Origin: Acidobacteriota bacterium
Lineage (GTDB): Bacteria > Acidobacteriota > Terriglobia > Terriglobales > Acidobacteriaceae
Assembly (NCBI GenBank): GCA_003225005.1
Contig: QIAN01000268.1
Coordinates: forward strand, 1-64,000
DNA: 64,000 bases
Direction: 5' to 3'
Part shown: piece by piece, positions 8,960 to 17,955 of the stretch
Numbering within the stretch: position 1 is the first letter of the stretch
Layout: each line of letters opens with the position of its first letter
Notes under the pieces: model-generated
Told to the model about the DNA's origin: nothing
The model's input: only the letters and a program-made list of their open reading frames with translations
Databases searched by the model: none
Translations under genes and position numbers: made by a program

Positions 8960-9916
8960 CTAGTTCACCGTGAGGCTAATCGACTGTGTCCCGTTGCTCG
9001 GAGCCGCCTTGTTTTGATCAATGGCCGAAACCGTAAACTTATATGTGTTCTTGGGTGTGCTGGTGACGCTGCTGCTGCTGCTAGTGCTGTTACCGCAGCC
9101 GATCGTGACCATGATCTCTGAGACGATCATGCCCAGCAGCAGCCAACCCAGCAATTTCTTCCAGAGTCTGCTGGTCGTGGACAGCCCGGCTCCAATCAGC
9201 GCCAGTGCGGGAAGCGGCAGCCACAATGCATGAAAAATGGTTGAGCGGTGCAGCCTCGTTGCCGACGGGCCAGTGGTGGAGATTGTGAGAGTCGAACTTG
9301 CCGCCGCGCTGTTGGTCACGGTTACGGTTGCGGGATTGAACGAACAAACCGGTGCGGGCGTGACCGTCGGCGAAATCGTGCTGCAGGAAAAGGTGACGCT
9401 GCCAGAATAGCCGCTGATAGGCGTCGCCGTCACGGTCGCCGTAGCCGCGCTGCCCGCGTGAACGCTGCTGGGGTTAGGTGTCGTGTCCGAGAGCGTGTAC
9501 GCAGGAGTCACCGCAAGCACGCTAAGATTCACTGGCACGGTCAAGGTCGAAGTCCCCGCAGTACCCGTCACCGTGATGGTATAGAGCGTCGGGGGAGTGA
9601 GGCTGGTGGTTGTAATCGTCAGGGTGGGGCTGGCGGGAGGCGTCACCGAACTGAGGATGGAGCACGTCGCGCCATTGGTTTCGAGCGGCGCGACCGTACA
9701 CGACAGTGCAACCGAACCACTGGAGACGTTGTTGATGGCACCGACCGCTACCGTCGAAATCGAAGATCCGCCCGGGTCTACCGCGGAGGGGTGAGCCGCC
9801 GATGCTGCCAGCGTGAAATTCGCTTGCCCGTACGCGCGCGGAACCATGACCACGACTGCGATGACGAAAAATAGAACTGTGACGATGTGCCGCGCAGCGT
9901 GCCTGGAATTAAGCAT
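8960..9916 (-). CDS. Ig-like repeat surface protein with membrane hairpin
   Basis: 318 residues. N-terminal signal segment (TVLFFVIAVVVMVPRAYGQ), then Ser/Thr/Val-rich Ig-like (Big/BACON-type) domains of about 90 residues: ASAAHPSAVDPGGSSISTV ..., TPNPSSVHAGSAATATV .... The third domain is interrupted after SATRLHRSTIFHA by two hydrophobic stretches (LWLPLPALALIGAG and LLGWLLLGMIVSEIMVTIG), a GCGNS motif and a Ser run. A closing Ig strand pair follows (YKFTVSAID ... QSISLTVN). The same layout ends the next gene upstream, so it is a shared module. Probable cell-surface or envelope-anchored adhesion-like protein; no enzyme motif. Confidence 0.82.
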   Translation of the reverse strand: MLNSRHAARHIVTVLFFVIAVVVMVPRAYGQANFTLAASAAHPSAVDPGGSSISTVAVGAINNVSSGSVALSCTVAPLETNGATCSILSSVTPPASPTLTITTTSLTPPTLYTITVTGTAGTSTLTVPVNLSVLAVTPAYTLSDTTPNPSSVHAGSAATATVTATPISGYSGSVTFSCSTISPTVTPAPVCSFNPATVTVTNSAAASSTLTISTTGPSATRLHRSTIFHALWLPLPALALIGAGLSTTSRLWKKLLGWLLLGMIVSEIMVTIGCGNSTSSSSSVTSTPKNTYKFTVSAIDQNKAAPSNGTQSISLTVN

Positions 9917-10105
9917 GAGCAGATTGATTGGATTCTTTTCGATTAATGTGGTTCGATTCGCGGAGCAGAGGGGCTGCCCAAGGTGCTCTCGTCTGTCGAG
10001 GATATGCGAGCCCCACTCGCGCCATCGCCAGTGAGAATCTTAGACTACCGTTGCGTCGAACGCCAGTCCGGTAGAAGCGTCCGTTCCCCAGATTGTCCGC
10101 GGATT

Positions 10106-10141
10106 AAAAACTGCGACCGTCTCCCCGGTGGAGACGGTCGC
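10106..10141 (-). terminator. Strong intrinsic terminator of the SBBP gene
   Basis: GCGACCGTCTCC (10113-10124) and GGAGACGGTCGC (10130-10141) form a perfect 12-bp stem with a 5-base loop. On the minus strand it is followed by AGTTTTTAAT (the A-run at 10106-10110). It lies just past the stop codon of the minus-strand SBBP-repeat gene. Confidence 0.85.
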
Positions 10142-10158
10142 GATGATACGTGATTCAG

Positions 10159-13116
10159 TTAGTTGACAGTCAGGGTTAGGGGCGGCGCCACGGAGTGACT
10201 TAATGTTCCATCGGTTCCCGTGACGGTAATGGTGTAGGTTCCAGCTGGGGTTCCACCCCCGCCAGTAGTGTGGTTGCTGCTGCCGCCGCACGCAGGCAGG
10301 AGCAGCACCCCGGCCAGAATGGCATAGAGCATCAAGAAACCCAGCACTTTCCTACGTCGCGAGTTTGCGCAGCCGAAGCCCGTACCGATCAACGCCAACC
10401 CCGAGAGAGGCAGAAACATTGCGTAGAAGATATTCGATCTGTGGAACAAGGCTCCGGTGGGCCCGGTCGTTGCTACCGTAAGCGTTGAGGTGCCAGAGCC
10501 TCCGGCCACAGAGTTTGCACTGAACGAGCATGTGGGCGCGGGTGTTCCGCCTCCGGAAACGGTACAGGACAGATTTACCGTTTGGCTGTAGCCGTTCTCT
10601 CCGGCGACGGTGATCGTGGAACTGGCGGAGCTACCGGGATTGACGGCGCCTAAGTCAGCGTTTGCCGTGATCGTAAAGTCGACCGAGGCGGCTGAGGGAA
10701 CCTCGGCGGCGAAGGCATCGAACGGATCGCCGCCATAACTTGCCTGCAGCGCTCCGGTCGTGGCTAAGCCAGACATCGATGTTGTGGATCCCGTCAGATG
10801 CGCGTTACCAGAGGGATCCACGGCGATGCCGCCGCCGAAGAACGAACCGGTGCTAGCGTCATAGTTCTCGTCCCCGTCGCCTCCAAGATAGCTTGAGTAG
10901 ACCAAACCGGCCCCACTCGTGTTGACTTCTGTGATGAAGGCGTCCGCGCCTCCACTAGCTCCACTCAATGCATTTTGGAACGGCTTAACGACCGGGAAAT
11001 CCATGGACAGGGTTGTGCCAGTGACGTAGGCGTTGTTTGAAGGATCGAGCGATATCCCTACCGCTACATCGGCAGTGCTTCCGCCGAGGTATGTGGAATA
11101 CACCAACCCCGAACCGGCAGCGTTGAGCTTGGTGACGAAAGCATTCGATCCCGCCGCAGCAGACCCATTACCGTAGCTGGTCTGAAAAGCCCCGGTGGTT
11201 ACTGGGAAGTCGCCGGTGGCCACGCTTGTGTTGGTATCGGTGGTCTCGCCAGTCACGTAGGCACTTCCTGAGCTGTCGACAGCGATCGCGATGCCCGTAT
11301 CATCCGAACTGCCGCCCAGGTATGTGGAATACTGCAACCCGACGCCGTTCGCATTGATTCTAGTTACGAAGGCATCGCTGAAAACTGCGCCGCCAGCCGC
11401 GTTGCAGTTCGCGTCAGTTCCGCAAGTTGTTTGAAAAGCTCCGGCTGTTGTCCGAAAGTCAGTCGAAAGCGTCTCGCCGGTGACGTAAGCATTGCCGCTG
11501 CCGTCGACCGCTATGCCATTCGCGAAGTCGCTGAAGCTCCCGCCGAGATAGGTGGAATAAACAAAGGCGCTTGCAGTGGGATTGAGTTCCGCCACAAAAG
11601 CATCGTCGGAGCCATTCGCCCCCTGACCGTTGTTGAACTGAAACGGTGACGTGGGCGGGAAGTTCGACGAAAATGTATCTCCCGCGACATAAGCATTCCC
11701 CGATCCATCTACTGCGATCCCGAAAGCTTCATCGTCATTGTTTCCACCCAGGTAGGTCGCATAAACCCGACTCGCGCCGGTGGGATCGAGTTTAAACACG
11801 ATGCCGTCGAGGCATTGCGCGTTGCCGGCTGTGCCGCACGTACTGCCGCCTCCGCCCGATGAAGGCTGAACCACTCCGCTAGTTGTTGGGAAATCTGTAG
11901 ACGATGTGATTCCTGCAACGTACGCCGCGCCAGTGGAGTCCACAGCAATTGAGGCACCCAGATCGTCTCCCGAGCCACCCACGAACGTCGTGTAGAGTAA
12001 CGTACCCGCCGGATCGAGCTCGCTGACGAATGCGCTGAACCCGCCACTGTGACCAATAACCGTACCCGAAAAACCGGGGAAGGCGGCGGAATTGCTGTGG
12101 CCGGTTATGAAAGAGTCGCCGAGTGTATCTACGGCGATCCCGAAACCGACATCCTCGCTCGCTCCACCGAGGTAGGTTGCATAAGACAAAGATGGGTCAA
12201 TAACCAGTTCACGGGTCCGATCGTACGTGCCGAGCTCGAAACCAACCTGGTGATTCGCTTTCAAAATAAATCTTGCATCCACCAGTTGGCGGACGCCGTT
12301 GCGCTCCTGATATGCAACCGGCTTGTTCAGCGTGAGGTCGCCCGCGGAAGATGAGAGAGCGAGATTTCCCACCGCGTCGGTTCTTATGCGGCTGGCGCCA
12401 CTGAAACTCAATTTGATCGGGTCTGGGGTCGATCCCGGAGCCACAACGAAGTCGAACTCCAATTGATTCTGCTGACCATGGTACGTAAGATCGATACCTG
12501 GATAGACATCATGGTAAGACACGCGGGCGTATTGCGGGACTCCCCGGTGCCACTTGCTGGGGTCATTGCCAATTATGTAGTTCGCTTTGGCGGATAGCTG
12601 GCCGCTCCCCACGATCTGAGCGTTCGATTGGCCGCCGACCACATGCATACGGAGGGAGGCCATCGAGGACGGTATGGGCCTGGATTGTGGTTGACTACGG
12701 CGAATCAGCCGCTTCGTTTTCCGCGAATATCCGAGCAGTCGGCGCTGCATCATCTCCTTCGGACGAGATTGAACCGAGGAAGAAGCTGACGCGAACGAGA
12801 GGACGGCATCACCCGAAGTCAAAAACAGCGTGTACCCATTCCCTCGCGCCATGTACTTAACCTGCGGGTCTGTCTGACCCTCATTGGCCTCAAAGCCGAG
12901 AGGTAGCGCGGCAAAGCTGGCGTTGATGCGGGCTCGCGTTGCGGGCGTGACTGCTGCCGGCTGCGACGCGGCCCGAGCCACCGATCCGGTGCGGGCATCG
13001 TCGTGATGGATAAACGACCTATCTGGGCTAACCGCGAATACGACCGCGGCGACGGCGATGAGAGTGAGGACGACCCAGCGGGCGCGAACTAATCCTCTAG
13101 CAGGTTGTTTGGACAC
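10159..13116 (-). CDS. SBBP-repeat beta-propeller surface protein
   Basis: About 985 residues from a GTG at 13116, chosen because TAGGAGGG stands 6 bases upstream; the frame runs on to 13194 but lacks a site there. Order: N-terminal membrane or signal segment (WVVLTLIAVAAVVFAV), a beta-rich region (FEANEGQTDPQVKYMARG ... YHDVYPGIDLTYHGQ) typical of the domain preceding SBBP repeats, then about seven SBBP repeats with Y(A/S)TYLGG ... GIAVD(S/G)SGNAYVTG spaced 65-100 residues, then an Ig-like domain, a two-helix hydrophobic hairpin, a PACGGSS motif and a closing GTYTITVTGTDG strand. Probably exported and envelope-bound. It shares its C-terminal module with the 8960-9916 gene. Confidence 0.9.
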   Translation of the reverse strand: MSKQPARGLVRARWVVLTLIAVAAVVFAVSPDRSFIHHDDARTGSVARAASQPAAVTPATRARINASFAALPLGFEANEGQTDPQVKYMARGNGYTLFLTSGDAVLSFASASSSVQSRPKEMMQRRLLGYSRKTKRLIRRSQPQSRPIPSSMASLRMHVVGGQSNAQIVGSGQLSAKANYIIGNDPSKWHRGVPQYARVSYHDVYPGIDLTYHGQQNQLEFDFVVAPGSTPDPIKLSFSGASRIRTDAVGNLALSSSAGDLTLNKPVAYQERNGVRQLVDARFILKANHQVGFELGTYDRTRELVIDPSLSYATYLGGASEDVGFGIAVDTLGDSFITGHSNSAAFPGFSGTVIGHSGGFSAFVSELDPAGTLLYTTFVGGSGDDLGASIAVDSTGAAYVAGITSSTDFPTTSGVVQPSSGGGGSTCGTAGNAQCLDGIVFKLDPTGASRVYATYLGGNNDDEAFGIAVDGSGNAYVAGDTFSSNFPPTSPFQFNNGQGANGSDDAFVAELNPTASAFVYSTYLGGSFSDFANGIAVDGSGNAYVTGETLSTDFRTTAGAFQTTCGTDANCNAAGGAVFSDAFVTRINANGVGLQYSTYLGGSSDDTGIAIAVDSSGSAYVTGETTDTNTSVATGDFPVTTGAFQTSYGNGSAAAGSNAFVTKLNAAGSGLVYSTYLGGSTADVAVGISLDPSNNAYVTGTTLSMDFPVVKPFQNALSGASGGADAFITEVNTSGAGLVYSSYLGGDGDENYDASTGSFFGGGIAVDPSGNAHLTGSTTSMSGLATTGALQASYGGDPFDAFAAEVPSAASVDFTITANADLGAVNPGSSASSTITVAGENGYSQTVNLSCTVSGGGTPAPTCSFSANSVAGGSGTSTLTVATTGPTGALFHRSNIFYAMFLPLSGLALIGTGFGCANSRRRKVLGFLMLYAILAGVLLLPACGGSSNHTTGGGGTPAGTYTITVTGTDGTLSHSVAPPLTLTVN

Positions 13117-13513
13117 GACGATCCCTCCTATGATGAAACCCTGAAACACTAATGCCTGTGATAAGACTCGGCGTCGAGACGCCGCCAGCAACAAAAACTT
13201 CGCCAGGCGACGGCGAATGAGCGGAAGTCTGCAATCTTTTGCAACTTGGCCGGAGTATGGGCTGGAAGCCGGGGGTTGTCAACGGAAGGAAGGTTGCACT
13301 CTAGATTCCACCGCGATGCCGATCAGACGAGTGCAACGGGCGGAAAACAATATATTTAGCGAGCGGCAGCGTCGATTTCCCAAGCAGATCAGCGGAGCCG
13401 GATGAAAAACTCTTGACTCCGAGAGCGGGGTTTTTTCCCCTGGAGACGCGAACCGTGAGGAATGACCATACGATAAAGTCGCCGCCAACGCAGTGAGTAG
13501 CCCGCGGGTCCTA
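13117..13513. other. Intergenic region upstream of the SBBP gene
   Basis: No gene seen. It contains the GGAGG ribosome binding site of the SBBP gene (13123-13129), the palindrome at 13169, and a GGGG-TTTTTT-CCCC element near 13428 that could be part of the end of the AsmA-like transcript, though no clean terminator is visible. Confidence 0.4.
13169..13184. promoter_or_regulatory. Perfect palindrome upstream of the SBBP gene
   Basis: CGGCGTC-GA-GACGCCG, a 7-bp perfect inverted repeat with a 2-base centre, 53 bases upstream of the GTG at 13116. The position fits an operator or a 5'-UTR hairpin. It has no T tract, so it is not a terminator. No regulator is identified. Confidence 0.35.
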
Positions 13514-15205
13514 CTACGGCTTCTTCTTTTTCTTGAACATTCCCGAGAGCCCGCCCAGCGGATTCTGCGCGCCTGTTGCTCCAGGAGTGCCATTTCCCTT
13601 GAGTGCCTGTTGCAACATCCCGCCAGCCATGCCCTTTACGTCCGGAATAAACTTGGGGTCTGAAGTTGTGCCCGTAATCGTGAATGGAATACCGCCGCCT
13701 TTGGAGCCAAGCCCGGCCATCTGCGTGACGCCGCTTACGGCGCCTCCGCTGAGATTGGCGTTCATCTTAAAGTTAAGCGCGTTGTTGGGACTGACAGTGC
13801 CCGAACCCGTTAATACGCCAAAGGCGGGAAGCGTGAGATTGATGTTCTCGGCGCGCGTGCCGTCGGGTGCCACATGCACATCGGAGCTGAAGTTCTGAAT
13901 CGATGTGTCATTACTTCCCGCGCTCTTGCCCGAGAGCGCCGAGATGGCAGAGAGTCTGGATCCCAGGTTGAATCCCGCCAGCGCAGAGTTCTCCAACTTG
14001 ATTGTGCCGGTCGTGACTAACTTGTCTACTGGGCCCGCAATGGTCAGGTTGGTGGCGAGGGTGCCACCTTTCAAACTGGATTTGGGAGGCAGCACTACTC
14101 CGAGCGCGGGCAGCATGGCTTCCAGATCGTCCACCGGCATGCCGGTTCCGGCCAACTTCATGTTCACCGAGGTTGTCTTGCCGTGCGCATCGTAGGTACC
14201 GCTGAGGTGCGCCACAGCCTTACCCATGGCGACGTCTCCCTGGGTAATTGTGCCTGATTGCTTTGCCAGAGCGTAGGAGACTGCATATTTTAATTCCACC
14301 GGCTTGCCGGCAGGCGAGCCATTTTTCTGCACCACTTGCAACTTCACGACTTTCAACGTGCCGGTGGTCTTGGCCTCGCGGCCGTCGGAGGCAACATTTC
14401 CATCGAAGTCTGCGATCCCTGAAATTCCAGATGCTGGATCGATAAAGCCCGAGGAGGCCAGATCCATCTGCTTCACGGAAGCCTTGGCTTGCAGGGGCGT
14501 GTGCGCGGCATTGCTGGGGTCAATCGGTCCTGCAGTGCCGTCGAGTTTGAGACTCCCTCCTGAGGGCAGGTTGGCCGTCACCTGGAAAGGGAACGAAGAA
14601 GCGAACGAGAAATTTCGCACTTCGATATTCACCTTGTCGTAGACCCGCGGCTTGTCGGAAGAATCGGCACGGCTCAGAGTGACGCGGCCATCATTCACTT
14701 TGAGTTTCGCGACCGAAAGATTGGGATTCCCGCCTGGAGTGGTGCCGGACGGCTGATCTGTGGTCTTGGCCGCTGGAGTCGCGGGCTGGCTGCCGGTCGC
14801 CGCTGCCGCGCTGTTATTGCCCAGGCTGGAAAAATTCCACTTGTCACCGTTTTCTGAGCGCACCAGGGCAATCTCGGGACCATGCAATGAGACGTCCGTG
14901 ACGTGCAGCGCCTTCGAAACAATCAGAGGTATTAACTCCACGCCCACGTTCAAGGATTTGGCCTTCACAAACGGAGCTTTGTTAAAGGCTGGATCATCGG
15001 CGATGGAAATATCATCCGCGGTCACACCGCCCTTCAAGATCGACAAAGAAAGATTTCCCACATGAACCTGCCGCCCCAGAGCGCTGGTCAATTCCGATTC
15101 AATTCGCGGGCGAAACAGGTTTGCGTCCACAAAGAGAGGAAGCGCGATGACGATCACGATCAACACGCCGAGGATAATAGCCACGATTTTCAGAACGCGT
15201 TTCAT
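13514..15205 (-). CDS. AsmA-family envelope protein
   Basis: 563 residues. The start at 15205 is set by GGAGG 8 bases upstream; a GTG nine bases further out is less likely. One N-terminal membrane helix (IVAIILGVLIVIVIALPLFV), then the AsmA signature DANLFRPRIESELTSALGR and long beta-helical strands with low-complexity Ala/Thr/Pro insertion (near residue 140), ending in a basic tail FKKKKKP. AsmA-like proteins are inner-membrane anchored and reach into the periplasm; they are implicated in lipid transport and outer-membrane homeostasis. It is followed downstream by unrelated genes and preceded by a TPR gene on the same strand, 74 bases away. Confidence 0.9.
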   Translation of the reverse strand: MKRVLKIVAIILGVLIVIVIALPLFVDANLFRPRIESELTSALGRQVHVGNLSLSILKGGVTADDISIADDPAFNKAPFVKAKSLNVGVELIPLIVSKALHVTDVSLHGPEIALVRSENGDKWNFSSLGNNSAAAATGSQPATPAAKTTDQPSGTTPGGNPNLSVAKLKVNDGRVTLSRADSSDKPRVYDKVNIEVRNFSFASSFPFQVTANLPSGGSLKLDGTAGPIDPSNAAHTPLQAKASVKQMDLASSGFIDPASGISGIADFDGNVASDGREAKTTGTLKVVKLQVVQKNGSPAGKPVELKYAVSYALAKQSGTITQGDVAMGKAVAHLSGTYDAHGKTTSVNMKLAGTGMPVDDLEAMLPALGVVLPPKSSLKGGTLATNLTIAGPVDKLVTTGTIKLENSALAGFNLGSRLSAISALSGKSAGSNDTSIQNFSSDVHVAPDGTRAENINLTLPAFGVLTGSGTVSPNNALNFKMNANLSGGAVSGVTQMAGLGSKGGGIPFTITGTTSDPKFIPDVKGMAGGMLQQALKGNGTPGATGAQNPLGGLSGMFKKKKKP

Positions 15206-15278
15206 GGTGTGCACCTCCGGAAGGAATTACCAGACCTGCGATCCCAGCCCAGCGGAGAACTGCTAAGCCTTAAGTTTA

Positions 15279-16532
15279 TCACCGCTCATCCTCGGTCAAC
15301 TCGGGCGAAGGCAGCGTGCCGCTTTCCACCTGCTTTTCCCGCTCGGCCCGGCGCTCGTTGTCCATGCGGATCGAAGTCTCCATTTCTTTTTTGCCTTCCT
15401 CTTTTCGCCCCATGCGCAACAAAACCTGCCCGCGCAAATAATGAATGTTGCTAGCATGGGGAGCGAGTTTCTCCGCCGAATCGATCGCGCGCAGAGCCTG
15501 CGCATATTTCTCTTGCCGATGATAAATCTTGGCCAACCCAACGTATGAATTCGACAGTCGCGGATCGCGCCGCAAGGCTTCGCGATAACTCTTCTCCGCA
15601 TCGCCATCTTGCTGCATGAAGGAATAGACGTCTCCGAGTTCGTCGTAGTTAAGCGCGAGATCGGGCTCGACTGCGGCATCCTTCAGAAACTCGTCGCGGG
15701 CCTGCTCGTAATTCTGTTTCTTCAGATAGGTCAGCCCGAGGTTGAAATGCGCGAACGGCAGTTTAGGATCGCCCTGGACGGCGGCTTGCAACTCGGAGAG
15801 GGCCATGTCGTACTGCTCAAGATTCAGATGGCCCTTGCCGATCAGCATGTGGAATTCGGGCGAGCCTTCGCCGGCTTTCACTAACTGCTGCGTCGCTTTG
15901 GCGTCCAATTCCTTCAAGCCAGCCCGGTGGGCCGCGATCGAAAGAATGTAGAGATAGTTCAGTTGCGTGGATTCCTGCGTCCACAGTGGCTCCAGAGTGC
16001 TGGCGGCGTCAGCCCATCGCTCCGCAAAAAAATAGCAGAGGCCTAGCAAATGGCGCGGCTGGAGCGCGTCCGGCTGATCCCGCACCACCGACTCGAACTC
16101 TGGTATAGCTTTCAGGAATTCACTCTGCCGGTAATAAGCGAGTCCAATGTTCAGGCGGATGCCCGCGACCTGAGGCGCCAGCCGCTCCGCCTTGTTCAGC
16201 ATTTCCAAGGCCTTCGTCCACTGCTTTCGCCGCATGTAGACGACGCCGAGGTTGGCATAGGCACCTGCTAACCGGGGGTTTAGCGCCAGCACTTCACGAA
16301 AAGTCCGGTCTGCTTCGTCGAGCCGCCCGTGGTTGAGCGCCTCCTGTCCTTGCTGAAAAAGCTGTGCCGGATCAGCCGCAGCGGGGAGTCCAGATGAAGT
16401 CGCAGGCGCGCTTTTCTGCGCATTTCCGGTAGTCGAGGGCGAGGAATTCTGCGACTCTGCCGCCGCCCCGCCCACCACCAGAAGCAAAGTTGAAACTATC
16501 GAGACGATCCGTGTGCTTGACACTGGTTCCAC
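15279..16532 (-). CDS. Exported TPR protein
   Basis: 417 residues with a signal peptide (STRIVSIVSTLLLVVGGAAAE) and about nine tetratricopeptide repeats (for example EALNHGRLDEADRTFREV, AYANLGVVYMRRKQWTKAL, AHFNLGLTYLKKQNYEQARDEF, SYVGLAKIYHRQEKYAQAL), ending in a charged tail. GTG 16532 starts the frame; a second GTG three codons in is equally possible and neither has a clear Shine-Dalgarno. It is probably a periplasmic assembly or scaffold protein, likely co-transcribed with the AsmA-like gene. Confidence 0.88.
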   Translation of the reverse strand: MEPVSSTRIVSIVSTLLLVVGGAAAESQNSSPSTTGNAQKSAPATSSGLPAAADPAQLFQQGQEALNHGRLDEADRTFREVLALNPRLAGAYANLGVVYMRRKQWTKALEMLNKAERLAPQVAGIRLNIGLAYYRQSEFLKAIPEFESVVRDQPDALQPRHLLGLCYFFAERWADAASTLEPLWTQESTQLNYLYILSIAAHRAGLKELDAKATQQLVKAGEGSPEFHMLIGKGHLNLEQYDMALSELQAAVQGDPKLPFAHFNLGLTYLKKQNYEQARDEFLKDAAVEPDLALNYDELGDVYSFMQQDGDAEKSYREALRRDPRLSNSYVGLAKIYHRQEKYAQALRAIDSAEKLAPHASNIHYLRGQVLLRMGRKEEGKKEMETSIRMDNERRAEREKQVESGTLPSPELTEDER

Positions 16533-16709
16533 TCTCTGCTGTAGTGTCCGCCAGCCATCGCCTCGAATTCAAGCGTTGCCTTGGCGATCGCGGCTCGTGG
16601 GCAAACGCGCTTTCTTGGGCCGATCGGCTCCGAGTCGACGGGGAGCAGTGGTTTTGATGGCTGAAGCCGCTCCGGAGGCTGTCAGCGTTCAGGGTTTAAG
16701 GTAAAGGCT

Positions 16710-17759
16710 TTGACAGTCACTATTCGCGACGTGGCGAAGGAGAGTGGATTTTCTTCCACCACCGTCTCCATTGTCCTGAATAACGCGCCTCTCGCGCGCT
16801 ACATTCCCGCGGTCACCAAGAAGCGCATCGAGCGCGCCGCGCAGAAACTCGGTTACCGGCCTAACCAATTTGCCCGTTCGCTAAGGAGCAAGCGCAGTCA
16901 CACCGTCGGTGTGATGGTGGCCGACATGACCGATCCCTATTGCACGCTGGTGCTCCGCGGCATCGAGAATACTCTGTACCAGTCTTCCTATCTGCCGATT
17001 CTGACCGACGTGCACAACGAGCGCAGCCGCTTCGAGCGCTACCTGGAGATGTTACTCGACCGCCGCATCGAAGGCCTGATCGTTCTGGCCAACTGGCTCT
17101 TCGTTGACATTCACCTGCTGGGCGACCTGGAGAAGAACAGCATTCCCACGGCCGTTGTTGGCTGCGAGCTGGAAACCGACTCCATGAGCTCGGTCATCGT
17201 CGATAACGAAATTGGCGGATACATGGCCTTGGAGCACCTGCATTCTCTGGGACACCGCAAGATCGCATTTATCCGCGGCCCCAAGACGTTAGTAGACAGA
17301 GCACCCCGCTGGCGTGGCGTACGCAATTGCGCCAAAGCATCCGGCCTGGAACTCGATCCCAAGCTCATTGTGGACCTGCCGGAATCGCGCGACCCCGTCT
17401 CTAGTTTCGAAGCAGGTTACAAACTCACCGAGGAACTGGTGAAGCACAAACGCCCCTTCACCGCGCTGGTTGCCTTTGACGATATGACCGCCTTCGGAGC
17501 TATCCGAGCGCTGGCCAAAGCCGGTTTGCGCGTCCCAGAACATTGTTCAGTGATCGGATTCGATGACGTTGCCACCGCAACTCTATACACGCCGGCCCTG
17601 ACTACAGTCCGCCAGCCCATGGAAGCGATGGGAGCCTCCGCCGTGGGCATTGTGGTCGATGGCATCAATGGAGTGCTCGAAAAACGTGAAGTTGCAGCCA
17701 CCCACAGGAAGGTGGCGCCGGAGCTCGTGGTGCGGGAGTCGACCCGGAGCCTATTGTAG
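16710..17759 (+). CDS. LacI-family transcriptional regulator
   Basis: 349 residues from a TTG start. The N-terminal helix-turn-helix (TIRDVAKESGFSSTTVSIVLN) with hinge LGYRPNQFARSLRSKRSHTVGVM is followed by a periplasmic-binding-protein-like effector domain (DMTDPYCTLVLRGIEN ... SVIGFDDVATATLYTPALTTVRQP). Such proteins bind palindromes with a central CG and respond to sugars or related ligands. It lies 196 bases upstream of a TonB-dependent receptor on the same strand, a pairing common in Acidobacteria. The receptor is its most likely target. Confidence 0.95.
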   Translation: MTVTIRDVAKESGFSSTTVSIVLNNAPLARYIPAVTKKRIERAAQKLGYRPNQFARSLRSKRSHTVGVMVADMTDPYCTLVLRGIENTLYQSSYLPILTDVHNERSRFERYLEMLLDRRIEGLIVLANWLFVDIHLLGDLEKNSIPTAVVGCELETDSMSSVIVDNEIGGYMALEHLHSLGHRKIAFIRGPKTLVDRAPRWRGVRNCAKASGLELDPKLIVDLPESRDPVSSFEAGYKLTEELVKHKRPFTALVAFDDMTAFGAIRALAKAGLRVPEHCSVIGFDDVATATLYTPALTTVRQPMEAMGASAVGIVVDGINGVLEKREVAATHRKVAPELVVRESTRSLL

Positions 17760-17787
17760 GCCGGGCTACCTCGCCGTCGCTTTTTTC

Positions 17788-17831
17788 TTGACATCGGACA
17801 TCGTATAAAAGCACTATTCATACGTTTTAAT
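17788..17831 (+). promoter_or_regulatory. Promoter -35 and LacI-type operator candidate
   Basis: A perfect TTGACA (17788-17793) stands in the gap after the LacI gene. The -10 is unclear (CACTAT at 17812 would give an 18-base spacer). Overlapping that region is ATTCATACGTTTTAAT (17816-17831), symmetric at 6 of 8 positions around a central CG, the pattern expected of LacI-family operators. Repressor bound there would block the promoter of the TonB receptor gene. Confidence 0.45.
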
Positions 17832-17955
17832 AGCTCCTTCACAAAGTGCCGGCAATTCCGCCGGTCCGGGGATTAGAAAAAAGGGCTCGCAGTCTGTTTG
17901 TGGCGCCCGAAGCTAGCTGGAACGCGCGGCCGCGCGCAAAGGGAGAAACCTGATT

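Noticed and set aside
9248..9874. 208-residue plus-strand open frame, very Arg-rich
   Set aside because: It is the antisense shadow of a Thr/Val/Ser-rich Ig-like gene; the Arg/Gly composition comes from the complement, and there is no ribosome binding site or domain.
13120..13320. Cyclic-di-GMP or other riboswitch upstream of the SBBP gene
   Set aside because: I compared it by eye with known conserved cores and found no match; only a short palindrome is present.
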